The notes: generated from the letters alone by a model not told the origin. Positions 12,998-22,496 are shown, counted from the stretch's first letter. The stretch: DNA of 27,508 nucleotides from an uncultured Bacilli bacterium (GCA_934096405.1 CAKOLW010000016.1:1-27508); one strand, 5' to 3'. Translations and numbers: made by a program.

Positions 12998-14812
12998 CTA
13001 TTTTTGTTTTTTAGCATCTTCTTTTTTTCTTAGTTCAGTGTTTAATATTCTTTTTCTTAATCTAAAACTCTTTGGTGTTACTTCTACTAATTCATCTGTA
13101 TTTATATAATCTAATGCAATTTCTAGAGTTAGTTGTCTAGGTCTTTTTAATACTACTGTATGATCTTTACTTGCACTTCTAGTATTAGTTAAGTTTTTAG
13201 CTTTTGTTACATTTACTGCTAGGTCGTTATCTCTATTATTTTCTCCGACTATCATACCTTCATATACTTCAGTACCTGGTTCAATAAACATGATACCACG
13301 ATCTTCTAATGCACCTAGTCCATAAGCTGTAGCTTTACCATTTTCCATAGATACAAGTACACCAAGTTTTCTTTCTCCAACTGGGTTAGGGTTTACTGGA
13401 CCATATTCTTTAAATGTATGATTTATTATTCCATAACCTTTAGTTAATATTAGGAATTCATTTACAAATCCTATTAATCCTCTTGAAGGCACTAAGTATT
13501 CAAGTTTAGTGTTAGTTTCATGAGATTTCATATTTATCATTTGTCCATCTCTACTAGCTAAACTTTCTATTACTGCGCCTACTGTTTCTGTTGGTGCTTC
13601 AATTAATACTTCTTCATAAGGTTCACATTTTACACCATCTATTTCTTTTACAATTACTTCTGGTTTTGAAACTTGTAGTTCAAAGCCTTCTCTTCTCATG
13701 TTTTCGATTAATATTGATAAATGAAGTTCACCACGACCACTTACTATCCAGTTTTCTGCATCTTTTTGTTCAACTCTTAATGAAACATCTTTTTCTAGTT
13801 CTTTCATTAGTCTTTCTTCTATTTTTCTTGCAGTTAAAAGTTTACCTTCTTTACCTGAGAAAGGACTAGTGTTAACACCAAATGTCATTTTTAATGTAGG
13901 TTCTTCTATTTTTAGTATTGGTAAAGCATCTTCTTTACCTATTTCACATACTGTTTCTCCTACTGATATGTCTGGTAATCCTGAGATACCTACAATTTCA
14001 CCTGCTGATGCACTTTCTATTTCTTGCTTTTTAATACCTGTGAAACCAAATAATTTTTGAACTCTAAATTGTTTTATTGTTCCATCTAATCTTACACATG
14101 ATACCATTTCTCCTGTTTTTATAGTACCATTTGCGATTGTACCAACGCCAATTCTTCCAACATAATCATTGTAATCTAGTAATGCTGGTTGAAATTGTAA
14201 TGGAGCATCTACTTTTCCACTTGGTTCAGGAATTGTATTTATTATTGTTTCAAATATTGGTTCCATTGTATGTTTTTGTGTACTTAAGTCTTCACTATAA
14301 CTACTAGTTCCATTTAATGCACTTGCATAAATTATAGGAAAATCTATTTGTTCATCAGTAGCACCTAAATCAATGAATAATTCTAATACTTCATCAATTA
14401 CTTCGTCTATTCTTACATTTTCTCTGTCTACTTTATTTATGACAACAATTGGTTTTAAGTTAGCTTCTAATGCTTTTTTTAGTACGAATCTAGTTTGTGG
14501 CATAGTTCCTTCTCTAGCATCTACTAAAAGAATTACACCATCAACCATATGCATTATTCTTTCTACTTCTCCACCAAAGTCAGCATGTCCTGGTGTGTCT
14601 ACTATATTAATTTTATAGTCTTTATAATGTACACCTGTTGTTTTAGCAAGTATTGTTATTCCTCTTTCTTTTTCTATGTCATTAGAGTCCATTACTCTTA
14701 CATCATGAGTTTCATTTTCTCTAAATGTTCCACTTTGATTTAATAATTCATCAACTAATGTTGTTTTACCGTGGTCTACGTGTGCGATTATTGCAACATT
14801 TCTTATTTTCAT
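12998..14812 (-). CDS. typA: Ribosome-associated GTPase TypA/BipA, 604 aa
   Basis: A translation-factor GTPase that binds the 70S ribosome and helps 50S assembly and stress growth. G1 is AHVDHGKTT (10-18), the switch region holds RGITI, G3 is DTPGHADFGG, and G4 is NKVD. These are followed by the EF-G-like domains (GRGELHLSILIENMRREGFEL) and the BipA-specific C-terminal region (SRGLIGFVNEFL and RKRILNTE). The length is normal. AGAGGTGA lies about eight bases before ATG. It is the first gene of an operon with queH. Confidence 0.98.
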   Translation of the reverse strand: MKIRNVAIIAHVDHGKTTLVDELLNQSGTFRENETHDVRVMDSNDIEKERGITILAKTTGVHYKDYKINIVDTPGHADFGGEVERIMHMVDGVILLVDAREGTMPQTRFVLKKALEANLKPIVVINKVDRENVRIDEVIDEVLELFIDLGATDEQIDFPIIYASALNGTSSYSEDLSTQKHTMEPIFETIINTIPEPSGKVDAPLQFQPALLDYNDYVGRIGVGTIANGTIKTGEMVSCVRLDGTIKQFRVQKLFGFTGIKKQEIESASAGEIVGISGLPDISVGETVCEIGKEDALPILKIEEPTLKMTFGVNTSPFSGKEGKLLTARKIEERLMKELEKDVSLRVEQKDAENWIVSGRGELHLSILIENMRREGFELQVSKPEVIVKEIDGVKCEPYEEVLIEAPTETVGAVIESLASRDGQMINMKSHETNTKLEYLVPSRGLIGFVNEFLILTKGYGIINHTFKEYGPVNPNPVGERKLGVLVSMENGKATAYGLGALEDRGIMFIEPGTEVYEGMIVGENNRDNDLAVNVTKAKNLTNTRSASKDHTVVLKRPRQLTLEIALDYINTDELVEVTPKSFRLRKRILNTELRKKEDAKKQK

Positions 14813-14844
14813 AATATTTTCACCTCTTTAAAAAAACCTAGTGT

Positions 14845-14874
14845 ATTATATCACTTTTTATGGGTATTTGTAAA
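14845..14874 (-). promoter_or_regulatory. Promoter of typA-queH
   Basis: TTTACA (14869-14874), an 18-base spacer and TATAAT (14845-14850) on the minus strand, directly after the leuS terminator. Confidence 0.7.
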
Positions 14875-14875
14875 G

Positions 14876-14900
14876 AAAAAAATGTAACAATTTTGTTACA
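14876..14900 (-). terminator. Terminator of leuS
   Basis: A perfect 7-bp stem TGTAACA/TGTTACA (14883-14889 with 14894-14900), a 4-base loop and seven T on the minus strand. It lies about 110 bases past the leuS stop; the space between holds no gene. A close copy is at 17568-17591. Confidence 0.8.
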
Positions 14901-15010
14901 CTTTAATATGTTAATTTTATTTCTTAAATTTAATACCATTTCAATAGTTCCATTAGTTTTCTTTAAATCACATGATATCTATTAAAGTTTCATGATTTTT
15001 TTGTTACAAA

Positions 15011-17434
15011 TTATTTTACTACAATATTAACCAACTTTTTAGGCACTGTTATGACTTTAATAATTTCTTTATTATCAATAAATAATTTAACATTATCAAT
15101 AGTTTTAGCAAGTTCTAACATTTCTTCATTACTTGTACTAGATGAAGCAGTTATTTTTCCTCTTACTTTTCCGTTTACTTGAACAACCATTGTAAATGAA
15201 TCTTTATTTAGTTTTGTTTCATCATAAGTTGGCCATGTTTCATTTAAAATGTCTTTATTAAATATTTTTTCATACATTTCACTTGTTATATGTGGTGCTA
15301 ATGGATTTAGGAGAATTAAAAATATTCTTAATTCTTCTTTTGTTATGTATCCTCTTTCTTTTATTTTCTTTACATACCCCATAAAGGCAGCTATAGATGT
15401 ATTTAATTTCAAATCTTCTAAATCTTCAGTTACCTTTTTGATGAGTGAGTTTATATCATATTCTTGTTCTTTTGTTAATTCTTGATTATCTTTTATTATG
15501 TTTTGTAAATCCCAAACTTTATTGATAAAGCCAACTATACCATTTATTCCATCATATGTCCAAGCAATGTTGTCTTCATATCCTCCTAGAAAATGCACAT
15601 GAAGCCTTGCTACATCACTTCCGTATTTGTCTATTACTTCCATTGGGGATACTCCATTTGCTGAACTTTTACTCATTTTCTTTCCTGTATCATCTAGAAT
15701 TAACCCACTTCCCATTTTTCTTATAAATGGATCTCTTGTTGGCACTGCTCCTATTTCATATAAGAAATTTTGCCAAAAAAACGCATATAATACGTGTCTT
15801 GTTATATGTTCTGTTCCTCCCGTATAAACATCTACACTTCCCCAATATTTTAATTTTTCTAAATCTGCTAGTTTTTCATTATTATGTGGATCACAATATC
15901 TTAACCAATACCAACTACTTCCTGCCCAGTTTGGCATTGTATCCGTTTCTCTTTTTGCTGGTCCTCCACATTTTGGACATTTACAATTTACCCATTCTTC
16001 TATTTTTGATAATGGAGAAGAACCGTCTTCTCTTGGCATGTAATCTTTAGTCTTTGGTAATCTTACAGGTAATTCTTCTTCTGGTACTGGCACTGTTCCA
16101 CATTCTGGACAGAATACTATTGGGAATGGTTCTCCCCAGTATCTTTGTCTATTAAATGACCAGTCCTGCATTTTATAGTTTATTTCTTTAATACCTTTTC
16201 CTGTAGAAATTAATTTTTCTTTTATTTTCTCTTTTGCTTCTTTTACTGGCATTCCACTAAATTCTTCTGAATTCATTAGTTTTGAATTTTTAGCTAAATA
16301 CTCTGCTTTTTCTACTGCTTGTTTTTCTACATCTCCTTCAATTACTTGAATCATTGGTATATTAAATTCTTTTGCAAATTCATAGTCTCTTTGGTCATGT
16401 GCTGGCACTGCCATTACTATACCTGTTCCGTAACCTGCTAAAACAAAGTCTGCTATATATATTGGTACTTTATTTCCATTTACTGGATTTACTCCATATA
16501 ATCCTTCTAATTTGCATCCAGTTTTCTCTTTCTGATTTGACACTCTATCTAATTCACTTCTATATTTTGTTTCTTCTTGATATTTTTTTACTTCTTCATA
16601 GTTATCTATTTTATCTTGAAGTTTATTAATTAATTCATGTTCTGGAGCCATTACCATAAATGTTATTCCATATATTGTTTCTGGACAGGTTGTGAATATT
16701 TCGGCATTTGTTAATTTATTATCATTTTCATCTACTATGTCAAAAGAAATTTTCATTCCTTCACTTCTACCTATCCAGTTTCTTTGTAATTCTTTTAAGT
16801 TTTCACTCATTGTTATTCTATCTACATTTCCTAATAGTTTTTCTGAGTATTCTTTCATCTTCAAGAACCATACCCATCTTTCTGCTTGTACCACTTTTCC
16901 ATGACATCTATCACATAATCCACCTTGCGAATCTTCATTAGATAAAACTGTTTTACAATTCGGACAGAAGTTTACTACACCTTTTTTCTTATATGCTTTT
17001 CCTTCTTTATAGAATTGTAAAAATATCCATTGTGTCCATTTGTAGTATTCTTCGTCACTTGTTGCGAATGCTCGGTCATAGTCAAAAGAAAGTCCTATTC
17101 TCTTAGATTGTTCAAGTACATTTTTCATTCCATTTTCTACAAATACTTTTGGATCTATTCCTGTTTTTATTGCAGCATTTTCTGCGGGTAATCCAAATGA
17201 GTCTCCTCCGATTGGAAACAAAACATTATATCCTTGTAATCTTTTCATTCTTGCTAGAGCATCTGCTGGTACAGACCCTTTCAAGTGTCCCATATGTAGG
17301 TTTCCACTTATATTATAGAATTCATACAATACATAATACTTTGGCTTAGTTGGATGAAAGTCTATTGCCTTAAAACTTTTTTCCTCTTCCCATCTTTTTT
17401 CCCATTTTTCTTCTACTTCTTTAAAATTATACAT
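15011..17434 (-). CDS. leuS: Leucyl-tRNA synthetase, 807 aa
   Basis: A class I synthetase that charges tRNA-Leu. It shows HMGHLKGS (HIGH box), a zinc-binding insertion with CPNC and CDRCHGK, a large editing domain with the T-rich CPETIYGITFMVMAPEH, a second Cys cluster (CPECGTVP, CKCPKCGG) and KKMSKSSANG (KMSKS). The length fits bacterial LeuRS. The start is ATG 17434 behind GGGAG; an ATG at 17488 lies upstream of the extended -10 at 17474-17482 and is therefore untranscribed from it. No T-box leader is present upstream, which is unusual only in the sense that many Firmicutes regulate synthetases this way. Confidence 0.98.
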   Translation of the reverse strand: MYNFKEVEEKWEKRWEEEKSFKAIDFHPTKPKYYVLYEFYNISGNLHMGHLKGSVPADALARMKRLQGYNVLFPIGGDSFGLPAENAAIKTGIDPKVFVENGMKNVLEQSKRIGLSFDYDRAFATSDEEYYKWTQWIFLQFYKEGKAYKKKGVVNFCPNCKTVLSNEDSQGGLCDRCHGKVVQAERWVWFLKMKEYSEKLLGNVDRITMSENLKELQRNWIGRSEGMKISFDIVDENDNKLTNAEIFTTCPETIYGITFMVMAPEHELINKLQDKIDNYEEVKKYQEETKYRSELDRVSNQKEKTGCKLEGLYGVNPVNGNKVPIYIADFVLAGYGTGIVMAVPAHDQRDYEFAKEFNIPMIQVIEGDVEKQAVEKAEYLAKNSKLMNSEEFSGMPVKEAKEKIKEKLISTGKGIKEINYKMQDWSFNRQRYWGEPFPIVFCPECGTVPVPEEELPVRLPKTKDYMPREDGSSPLSKIEEWVNCKCPKCGGPAKRETDTMPNWAGSSWYWLRYCDPHNNEKLADLEKLKYWGSVDVYTGGTEHITRHVLYAFFWQNFLYEIGAVPTRDPFIRKMGSGLILDDTGKKMSKSSANGVSPMEVIDKYGSDVARLHVHFLGGYEDNIAWTYDGINGIVGFINKVWDLQNIIKDNQELTKEQEYDINSLIKKVTEDLEDLKLNTSIAAFMGYVKKIKERGYITKEELRIFLILLNPLAPHITSEMYEKIFNKDILNETWPTYDETKLNKDSFTMVVQVNGKVRGKITASSSTSNEEMLELAKTIDNVKLFIDNKEIIKVITVPKKLVNIVVK

Positions 17435-17473
17435 ATTTATCAAACTCCCATCTTGTGTTTCATTGATGCATAT

Positions 17474-17482
17474 ATTATAACA
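17474..17482 (-). promoter_or_regulatory. Extended -10 promoter of leuS
   Basis: TGT-TATAAT on the minus strand gives a TGn-extended -10, with transcription expected to begin near 17467. The -35 region at 17497-17502 is poor (TAGCAA). Confidence 0.6.
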
Positions 17483-17567
17483 TAGCATTCTTTCATTTGC
17501 TATATTTTACTTCGTTTTTAAATTTTTTATTTTGTTTCTTGTACTTTTATAAACAGTTGTAAATAGC

Positions 17568-17591
17568 AAAAAATGTAACAGTTTTGTCACA
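17568..17591 (-). terminator. Terminator of the nuclease-calcium operon
   Basis: TGTAACA (17574-17580) and TGTCACA (17585-17591) form a 7-bp stem, with a G-U pair in the minus-strand RNA, followed by six T. It lies 11 bases past the antiporter stop. Confidence 0.75.
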
Positions 17592-17601
17592 CTTTAATGT
17601 T

Positions 17602-18564
17602 TTAATATATAAATAAGTAAGCATAGTATACTAAGAATAAAATTACCATTAGTATACCTTCTCTTCTTGAAAGTTCTTTATCACTTTTACCAAATATATA
17701 GAATATTATAGATGATAATAAAACTATACTTGTGTCTACCATAGTAAATGCATTTGAAGATACAGTACCATATAGTGCGATAGGTAAACCTAATACTATA
17801 CAAATATTGAATATGTTTGTTCCAATTATATTTCCTACTGCCATATCAAATTGATTTTTTCTTGCAGCATTTACTGTCATTGTTAGTTCTGGTAAACTTG
17901 TGCCAATTACTATTACTGTCATCGCTATTATTTTTTGACTTATTCCTATTTTTTCTGCTAGCAATACTGCATTATCAACTACTAAGTCTGATGCAATTAT
18001 AATTGATACTATTGATATAATTATTAGTATAATTGATTTGATTAATGTGTATTTTGGTTTTTCTTCATCATCTGATTTCTTTTTTCTAACTATATTAATT
18101 GTAAAAAACAGAAATAAACCAAACCAGACTAGTAACATTATTGCATCTGCCCTAGTTAGAGTATTGGCAGCTCCTTTTTTGAATAATGAATCTGTTATAA
18201 GTACAAAGAAAGCCGAAGTTATTATTACTAGTAGAGGTAATTCTCTTTTTATAGTTCTTTCTTTTACTTTAATAGGTCTTACTATTGCGGCTACTCCAAC
18301 GATTAGTAGTATATTTACTATAGATGAACCAATTACATTAGCTAGTGTCATATCTGGATTACCTGTTCTAATACTATTAAAAGATATTGCTAGTTCTGGT
18401 GCACAAGTTCCAAATGATGCGACTGTTAGTGCAATTAACATTTTAGGCACTTTTAATCTTACAGATAAACTACTAGCGGCTTCTACAAAAATATCTGAAA
18501 ATCTAATTAATATTATTAATCCTAATACTAGTAGTATTATTGGTTTTAATATATCTATAATCAT
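17602..18564 (-). CDS. Ca2+/Na+ (cation/Ca2+) antiporter, CaCA family, 320 aa
   Basis: An integral membrane exchanger that probably expels Ca2+ in exchange for Na+ or H+. It has the two inverted alpha repeats of the family: TVASFGTCAPELAISF (47-62) with NVIGSSIVNILLIVG, and TVIVIGTSLPELTMTV (216-231) with NIIGTNIFNICIVLG. The acidic residues Glu57 and Glu226 are the likely cation ligands. About ten hydrophobic segments surround a charged loop (KKKSDDEEKPK, 161-171). The length matches YrbG-like proteins. ATG overlaps the stop of the Ca2+ ATPase by ATGA, so the two are translationally coupled. Cation specificity is inferred from the family. Confidence 0.92.
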   Translation of the reverse strand: MIIDILKPIILLVLGLIILIRFSDIFVEAASSLSVRLKVPKMLIALTVASFGTCAPELAISFNSIRTGNPDMTLANVIGSSIVNILLIVGVAAIVRPIKVKERTIKRELPLLVIITSAFFVLITDSLFKKGAANTLTRADAIMLLVWFGLFLFFTINIVRKKKSDDEEKPKYTLIKSIILIIISIVSIIIASDLVVDNAVLLAEKIGISQKIIAMTVIVIGTSLPELTMTVNAARKNQFDMAVGNIIGTNIFNICIVLGLPIALYGTVSSNAFTMVDTSIVLLSSIIFYIFGKSDKELSRREGILMVILFLVYYAYLFIY

Positions 18565-21215
18565 AATTTACCTCGTTTTATTTTTTCTCTTTCAAAATAT
18601 TTTAATAATTCAGATACTAATATTATTGGAGTTGCTAGTAAGAATAAATATAGAACATGTAATATAGGGATTGGTTCAGAGCCTAGTACATGTGATAAGA
18701 AACTATTTTCTACTACTACAAATTGAATAAATAGTACTGTTATTATTGCAAATATTAATTTTTTATTTTCTTTTATTGGTTTTTTTATAATACTATGTAT
18801 TTCACTTCTACAGTTAAAGCAATGTATATTTTGAATAAATACCATAAGTAGTAGAACGTAACTTCTTGCGGTATTTATATCATACTTTAATACATCTATT
18901 AAGTATATCCATAGTCCAAATACTATTATACCCATTATTATTCCCATTAGAAATATTTCATTTCTAAGTAATCTGTCAAATAGATTTTCTTCTGGTTTTC
19001 TTGGTTTTCTTTTTAGTATGTCTTTTTCTTTTTCTTCAAAGGCAAGGGCTACATCTTGGATTCCATCTGTTACAAGATTTAACCATAGAAGTTGTATTGC
19101 AGTTAGAGGTATTGGGTAATCAAGGAGTATAGCTAGTATATAAAAGAATACTTCTGATACACCACATGATAATAACATATAAGTTACTTTTCTAACATTG
19201 TCATAGGCTGTTCTTCCTTCTTCTACTCCATTTAATATTGATGAAAATTTGTCATCAGTTATTATTAGTGAACCTGTTTCTTTTGCAACATCAGTACCAC
19301 TACCCATGGCTACTCCTACATTTGCTGCTTTTAAAGCTGGCGTGTCATTTACCCCATCACCAGTTACAGCGATAAATTCTCCTTGTCTTTTATATGATTC
19401 TACTATTTGTAATTTTTGTATAGGCGTTACTCTTGTAAATACGGTTTTAGTTTTAATGTATTCATCAAATGATTTGTTTCCTTTATTATATTCGTTTTCT
19501 ATTTCTGTACCGGTTGTGACTTCCATTTCTCCCTTACAAATACCTAGAGATGAGGCTATAGCATAGGCTGTTAAAGGGTGATCTCCAGTTATCATAACTG
19601 TTTTAATTCCAGCTTCTGTACATTTTTTTACTGCATCTATAGCATCTGGTCTTATTGGATCAATGAAAGCTATTAAACCTAGAAAATTTAATTTTGGAAT
19701 ATCATTTAAATTATGTGTTTCTTTTACTTTAAAGTTTTTAGTTTCTCCAGTTGCGAAAGCTAAAACTCTATAACCTTCACGAGCAAGTTGTTCATTTTGA
19801 GTACGAATATTATCTTTGTTTACTTTATTATTTGTTAGTTCTAATACTTTTTCAAGTGAACCTTTTACACTTACATGAATTTCATCATTTTCTTTGTAGA
19901 AAACTGCTGAATAGCCTGCTTCTGATTCATAAGGAATTCTACCAACAATGTTTTCTTTCATATTTTCCATATTTAGATTGTATTTATAACCTAATGAAAG
20001 TAAAGCTATTTCCATTGAGTCTCCAAAACTTACCCATTCATTTTTTATTAATGATAGACTCCCTTCGTTATTGTAAACTCCTTCTTTTATTATTTTATCT
20101 ATATTTTCAAGTTTGCTTTTATTAATTGGATTTATTTTACCTTTGTTGTTGTAACCACTTCCTGTTATTTCATATACATCGTTGTTAGGAAGTATTATTT
20201 TTTTTGCAGTTTGTTCATTTAATGTTAGTGTTCCTGTTTTATCACTAGCGATTACTGTTGCACTACCTAAAGCTTCTACTGCATTTAGTTTTTTTACTAA
20301 TACATTTTTTTTAGCCATTTTGTTAGAACTTATTGATAGAGATAATGTTATTACCATTGGAAGTCCTTCTGGTATGGCTGAGATTGAAAGAGCTACAACT
20401 AGAAAAAATATTTCTTTGGCAGTGTATCCTTTATAATATAAAATCATTGTTATTAAAAGGGCTAATATGCCTGTTAGCATTCCTAGAGTTTTAGTAAATT
20501 TTGTCATTCTTATTTGAAGTGGAGTTATTGTGTCTTCTTTTTCTAATACTTCTTTTGCTAGTACTCCTATTTCAGTATTAGTACCTGTTCCTGTGACTAT
20601 TCCTTTTCCTCTTCCTCTCATTACAGATGTTCCTAAATAAGCCATGTTGATTCTTTCACTTAGAGTTACTTCTTTTTTTAATGTGCTTGAGTTTTTTTCT
20701 CTTGGAATAGATTCTCCTGTTAGCATGGATTCATCTATTGATAAATTTTGAGTTTCTATTAATCTTATATCTGCGGGTACTCTTGTGCCTGATTCTAATA
20801 ATACAATGTCACCTATTACTATGTCTTCACTTGGCACCATATATTCTTTTCCATCTCTTATAACTAATGCTTCTATTTTAATAAGGTTTGCTAGGGCTTC
20901 TGCATTTTTGTTACTTCTATATTCTTGTATTGAACCTAATGTAGCATCTATTAATACAACAAAAAGTATAAATAAACCATCAATATATTCACCTATTATG
21001 AATGATAGTATCATAGATATAAATAATATATAAACTATAGGATTTTTAAATTCACTTAGAAATACTTGTATAAAAGTTTTTTGTTTCTTTTTAGGTAGTA
21101 CATTTTTACCATATTTGTTTAATCTTTTATTTGCTTCTTTTGTTGATAATCCATTTATGTTACTTTCTAAATTAGATATTACTTCTTCTTTCTTTATTAA
21201 ATAATCTTTTTTCAT
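18561..21215 (-). CDS. P-type Ca2+-transporting ATPase (P2 type), 884 aa
   Basis: A cation pump of the SERCA/PMCA-like group, expected to drive Ca2+ out of the cell. The features follow in order: cation ATPase N-terminal segment, TGES (166-169), the intramembrane IPEGLPMVITLSLS (281-294, a Ca2+-site motif of this class), phosphorylation site DKTGTLT with Asp325, TGDHPLTA, and the hinge TGDGVNDTPALK, with six C-terminal membrane segments. RBS AGGAG lies about five to seven bases before ATG. It starts nine bases after the 92-aa gene and overlaps the antiporter by ATGA. Two Ca2+ exporters in one operon suggest strong calcium efflux or a dedicated supply of outside Ca2+. Confidence 0.95.
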   Translation of the reverse strand: MKKDYLIKKEEVISNLESNINGLSTKEANKRLNKYGKNVLPKKKQKTFIQVFLSEFKNPIVYILFISMILSFIIGEYIDGLFILFVVLIDATLGSIQEYRSNKNAEALANLIKIEALVIRDGKEYMVPSEDIVIGDIVLLESGTRVPADIRLIETQNLSIDESMLTGESIPREKNSSTLKKEVTLSERINMAYLGTSVMRGRGKGIVTGTGTNTEIGVLAKEVLEKEDTITPLQIRMTKFTKTLGMLTGILALLITMILYYKGYTAKEIFFLVVALSISAIPEGLPMVITLSLSISSNKMAKKNVLVKKLNAVEALGSATVIASDKTGTLTLNEQTAKKIILPNNDVYEITGSGYNNKGKINPINKSKLENIDKIIKEGVYNNEGSLSLIKNEWVSFGDSMEIALLSLGYKYNLNMENMKENIVGRIPYESEAGYSAVFYKENDEIHVSVKGSLEKVLELTNNKVNKDNIRTQNEQLAREGYRVLAFATGETKNFKVKETHNLNDIPKLNFLGLIAFIDPIRPDAIDAVKKCTEAGIKTVMITGDHPLTAYAIASSLGICKGEMEVTTGTEIENEYNKGNKSFDEYIKTKTVFTRVTPIQKLQIVESYKRQGEFIAVTGDGVNDTPALKAANVGVAMGSGTDVAKETGSLIITDDKFSSILNGVEEGRTAYDNVRKVTYMLLSCGVSEVFFYILAILLDYPIPLTAIQLLWLNLVTDGIQDVALAFEEKEKDILKRKPRKPEENLFDRLLRNEIFLMGIIMGIIVFGLWIYLIDVLKYDINTARSYVLLLMVFIQNIHCFNCRSEIHSIIKKPIKENKKLIFAIITVLFIQFVVVENSFLSHVLGSEPIPILHVLYLFLLATPIILVSELLKYFEREKIKRGKL

Positions 21216-21224
21216 AGCTACTCC

Positions 21225-21503
21225 TTACTTGTTTGTGTTATTATAGTAGTTTTGTTCTGATAGTTCTGCACTCAATTCTTCTAAATCATCTAAGTCTGTT
21301 TCATATGTTAAGATCTCTTCTATTTCAAATATTAGGCTTGATAAACTAGTGAAGTTTTCATATTCTATGTTATATTTTTTTAATGTTTCAATTTGTGAAT
21401 CTCTTAAAACTAAGCCGTTTTTTCTTGTTTTGGGTATATTGTTATTAATGTCTATTGTTTCTACTAAATCATCAATACTAACTTCTTTTCCATTAATTAT
21501 CAT
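21225..21503 (-). CDS. Acidic 92-aa protein of unknown function in the nuclease-calcium operon
   Basis: The ATG overlaps the nuclease stop by ATGA, and AGGAGG lies just before it, so the frame is well supported. The product is soluble, helical and acidic, with an IDDLVETIDINNNIP start, LRDSQIETLKKYNIEYENF in the middle, and the acidic helix LIFEIEEILTYETDLDDLEELSAEL. Acidic clusters could bind Ca2+, but no EF-hand loop (DxDxDG) is seen. Its place between a nuclease and a Ca2+ pump suggests a regulator or an immunity-like partner. No family is recognised. Confidence 0.75.
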   Translation of the reverse strand: MIINGKEVSIDDLVETIDINNNIPKTRKNGLVLRDSQIETLKKYNIEYENFTSLSSLIFEIEEILTYETDLDDLEELSAELSEQNYYNNTNK

Positions 21504-22327
21504 TTTTTACCTCCTAGTTTTTTTACTATAAATAATACAAATAATATTGGTAATGAATATAGTAAATCTTGAGTATTTAGACTTTCTTCAGTTTTTGTTT
21601 CATCTTCACTTGTATTTGTAGTTGTTCTTTCTATGTTGAGTTTTCTAATGCTTGAACAAAATCCTTCTTCTCTGTTAGTAGTCCATATTCCTAGGTTATT
21701 TTTTATTGCAGTAGTTTGTACATTGCATAAGTGATTAGTATATTTGTAATTACCATATATATAAGATACTTCTGCTAGGCCATTAGATATTAATTCTTCT
21801 TGTAAAAGTTTTCCATCTACCCATATCCATCCTAAATATCTGTTATATTTATCTGTTTTATTTTCTTCATATTCTGCTTCTATTTTAGTTGCATTTTTAA
21901 GTTTGTCACATGTATAATCACTTGCTTCTTTACCATATGCTTGAACTTCTTTTGTGGGATGTTTTGTTTCTGGTGTATCTACTGCTAGAAATCTAAATTT
22001 TTCTTCTTTACCATTTACATTAAATACTGCAGTGTCTCCATCTACACATCTATTAAATGTTACTTCTTGTTTTTCCAAAACTATTGTGTCGTCAATGTCT
22101 ACAATTTCACCGTCACATACCCAATTTGTACCTAATGATTCTCCACTTGCTTTGTAGTTACCATTAGTTGATTTTTCTGCTTTATGATAGTGTACATCTT
22201 TTCCATGAGTTCCATAGTATTCACCATTACATTTAAAAATACTTCCATCTTTTAGAAGTCCAGTTGATGCATTTAACATCATTATATTTAAATTTAATAT
22301 TATAATAATTAATATACCCTTTTTCAT
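21500..22327 (-). CDS. Secreted, membrane-tethered staphylococcal-type nuclease, 275 aa
   Basis: A phosphodiesterase that cuts DNA and RNA, usually Ca2+-dependent. The signal peptide is at 1-20. An N-terminal segment with GTHGKDVHYHKAEK (39-52) resembles small His-rich domains joined to such nucleases. The SNase domain (about 88-215) has VDGDTA with Asp96 and Asp98, RFLAVDTPETKHP with Arg112, Asp117 and Glu120, YGKEAS, and KYNRYLGWIW with Arg163; the counterparts of catalytic Arg35, Glu43 and Arg87 are present. A Thr/Glu linker leads to a C-terminal transmembrane segment (about 254-269) and KKLGGKK, so it is held outside the membrane. It is the first gene of the operon with the 92-aa protein, Ca2+ ATPase and antiporter. 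Confidence 0.93.
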   Translation of the reverse strand: MKKGILIIIILNLNIMMLNASTGLLKDGSIFKCNGEYYGTHGKDVHYHKAEKSTNGNYKASGESLGTNWVCDGEIVDIDDTIVLEKQEVTFNRCVDGDTAVFNVNGKEEKFRFLAVDTPETKHPTKEVQAYGKEASDYTCDKLKNATKIEAEYEENKTDKYNRYLGWIWVDGKLLQEELISNGLAEVSYIYGNYKYTNHLCNVQTTAIKNNLGIWTTNREEGFCSSIRKLNIERTTTNTSEDETKTEESLNTQDLLYSLPILFVLFIVKKLGGKK

Positions 22328-22364
22328 AACTATCCTCTTTATAATTTTATCATAAATTTGGTGT

Positions 22365-22389
22365 AAAAAAAACTACTTTTGTTAAGTAG
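22365..22389 (-). terminator. Terminator after the phosphoketolase operon
   Basis: CTACTT/AAGTAG (22373-22378 with 22384-22389), a 5-base loop and eight T on the minus strand. Confidence 0.7.
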
Positions 22390-22475
22390 CTTTTATTAAT
22401 TTATATATTTGAGACCAGTATAGTCTATTAAACGATTTTTAGGAGGAAATACAAATTTTTAATTAAATTTTATAT

Positions 22476-22496
22476 TAGGAATTTTTAGTATTCCTA
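22476..22496. other. Hairpin 3' of phosphoketolase
   Basis: TAGGAAT (22476-22482) and ATTCCTA (22490-22496) form a 7-bp stem with a 7-base loop, 44 bases past the phosphoketolase stop on the minus strand. It has no good T tract. It may be an RNA-stabilising hairpin before the terminator at 22365. The rest of the 22390-22539 gap shows nothing else. Confidence 0.45.

Noticed and set aside
17435..17601. T-box or other leader riboswitch before leuS
   Set aside because: The spacer is short, the leader from the extended -10 is only about 33 bases, and no T-box sequence (AGGGTGG-type) is present.
22338..22367. TTTACA-18-TATAAA promoter for the nuclease operon
   Set aside because: Transcription would begin within a few bases of the ATG and exclude the GAGGA ribosome site, so this pair is unlikely to be the promoter used.
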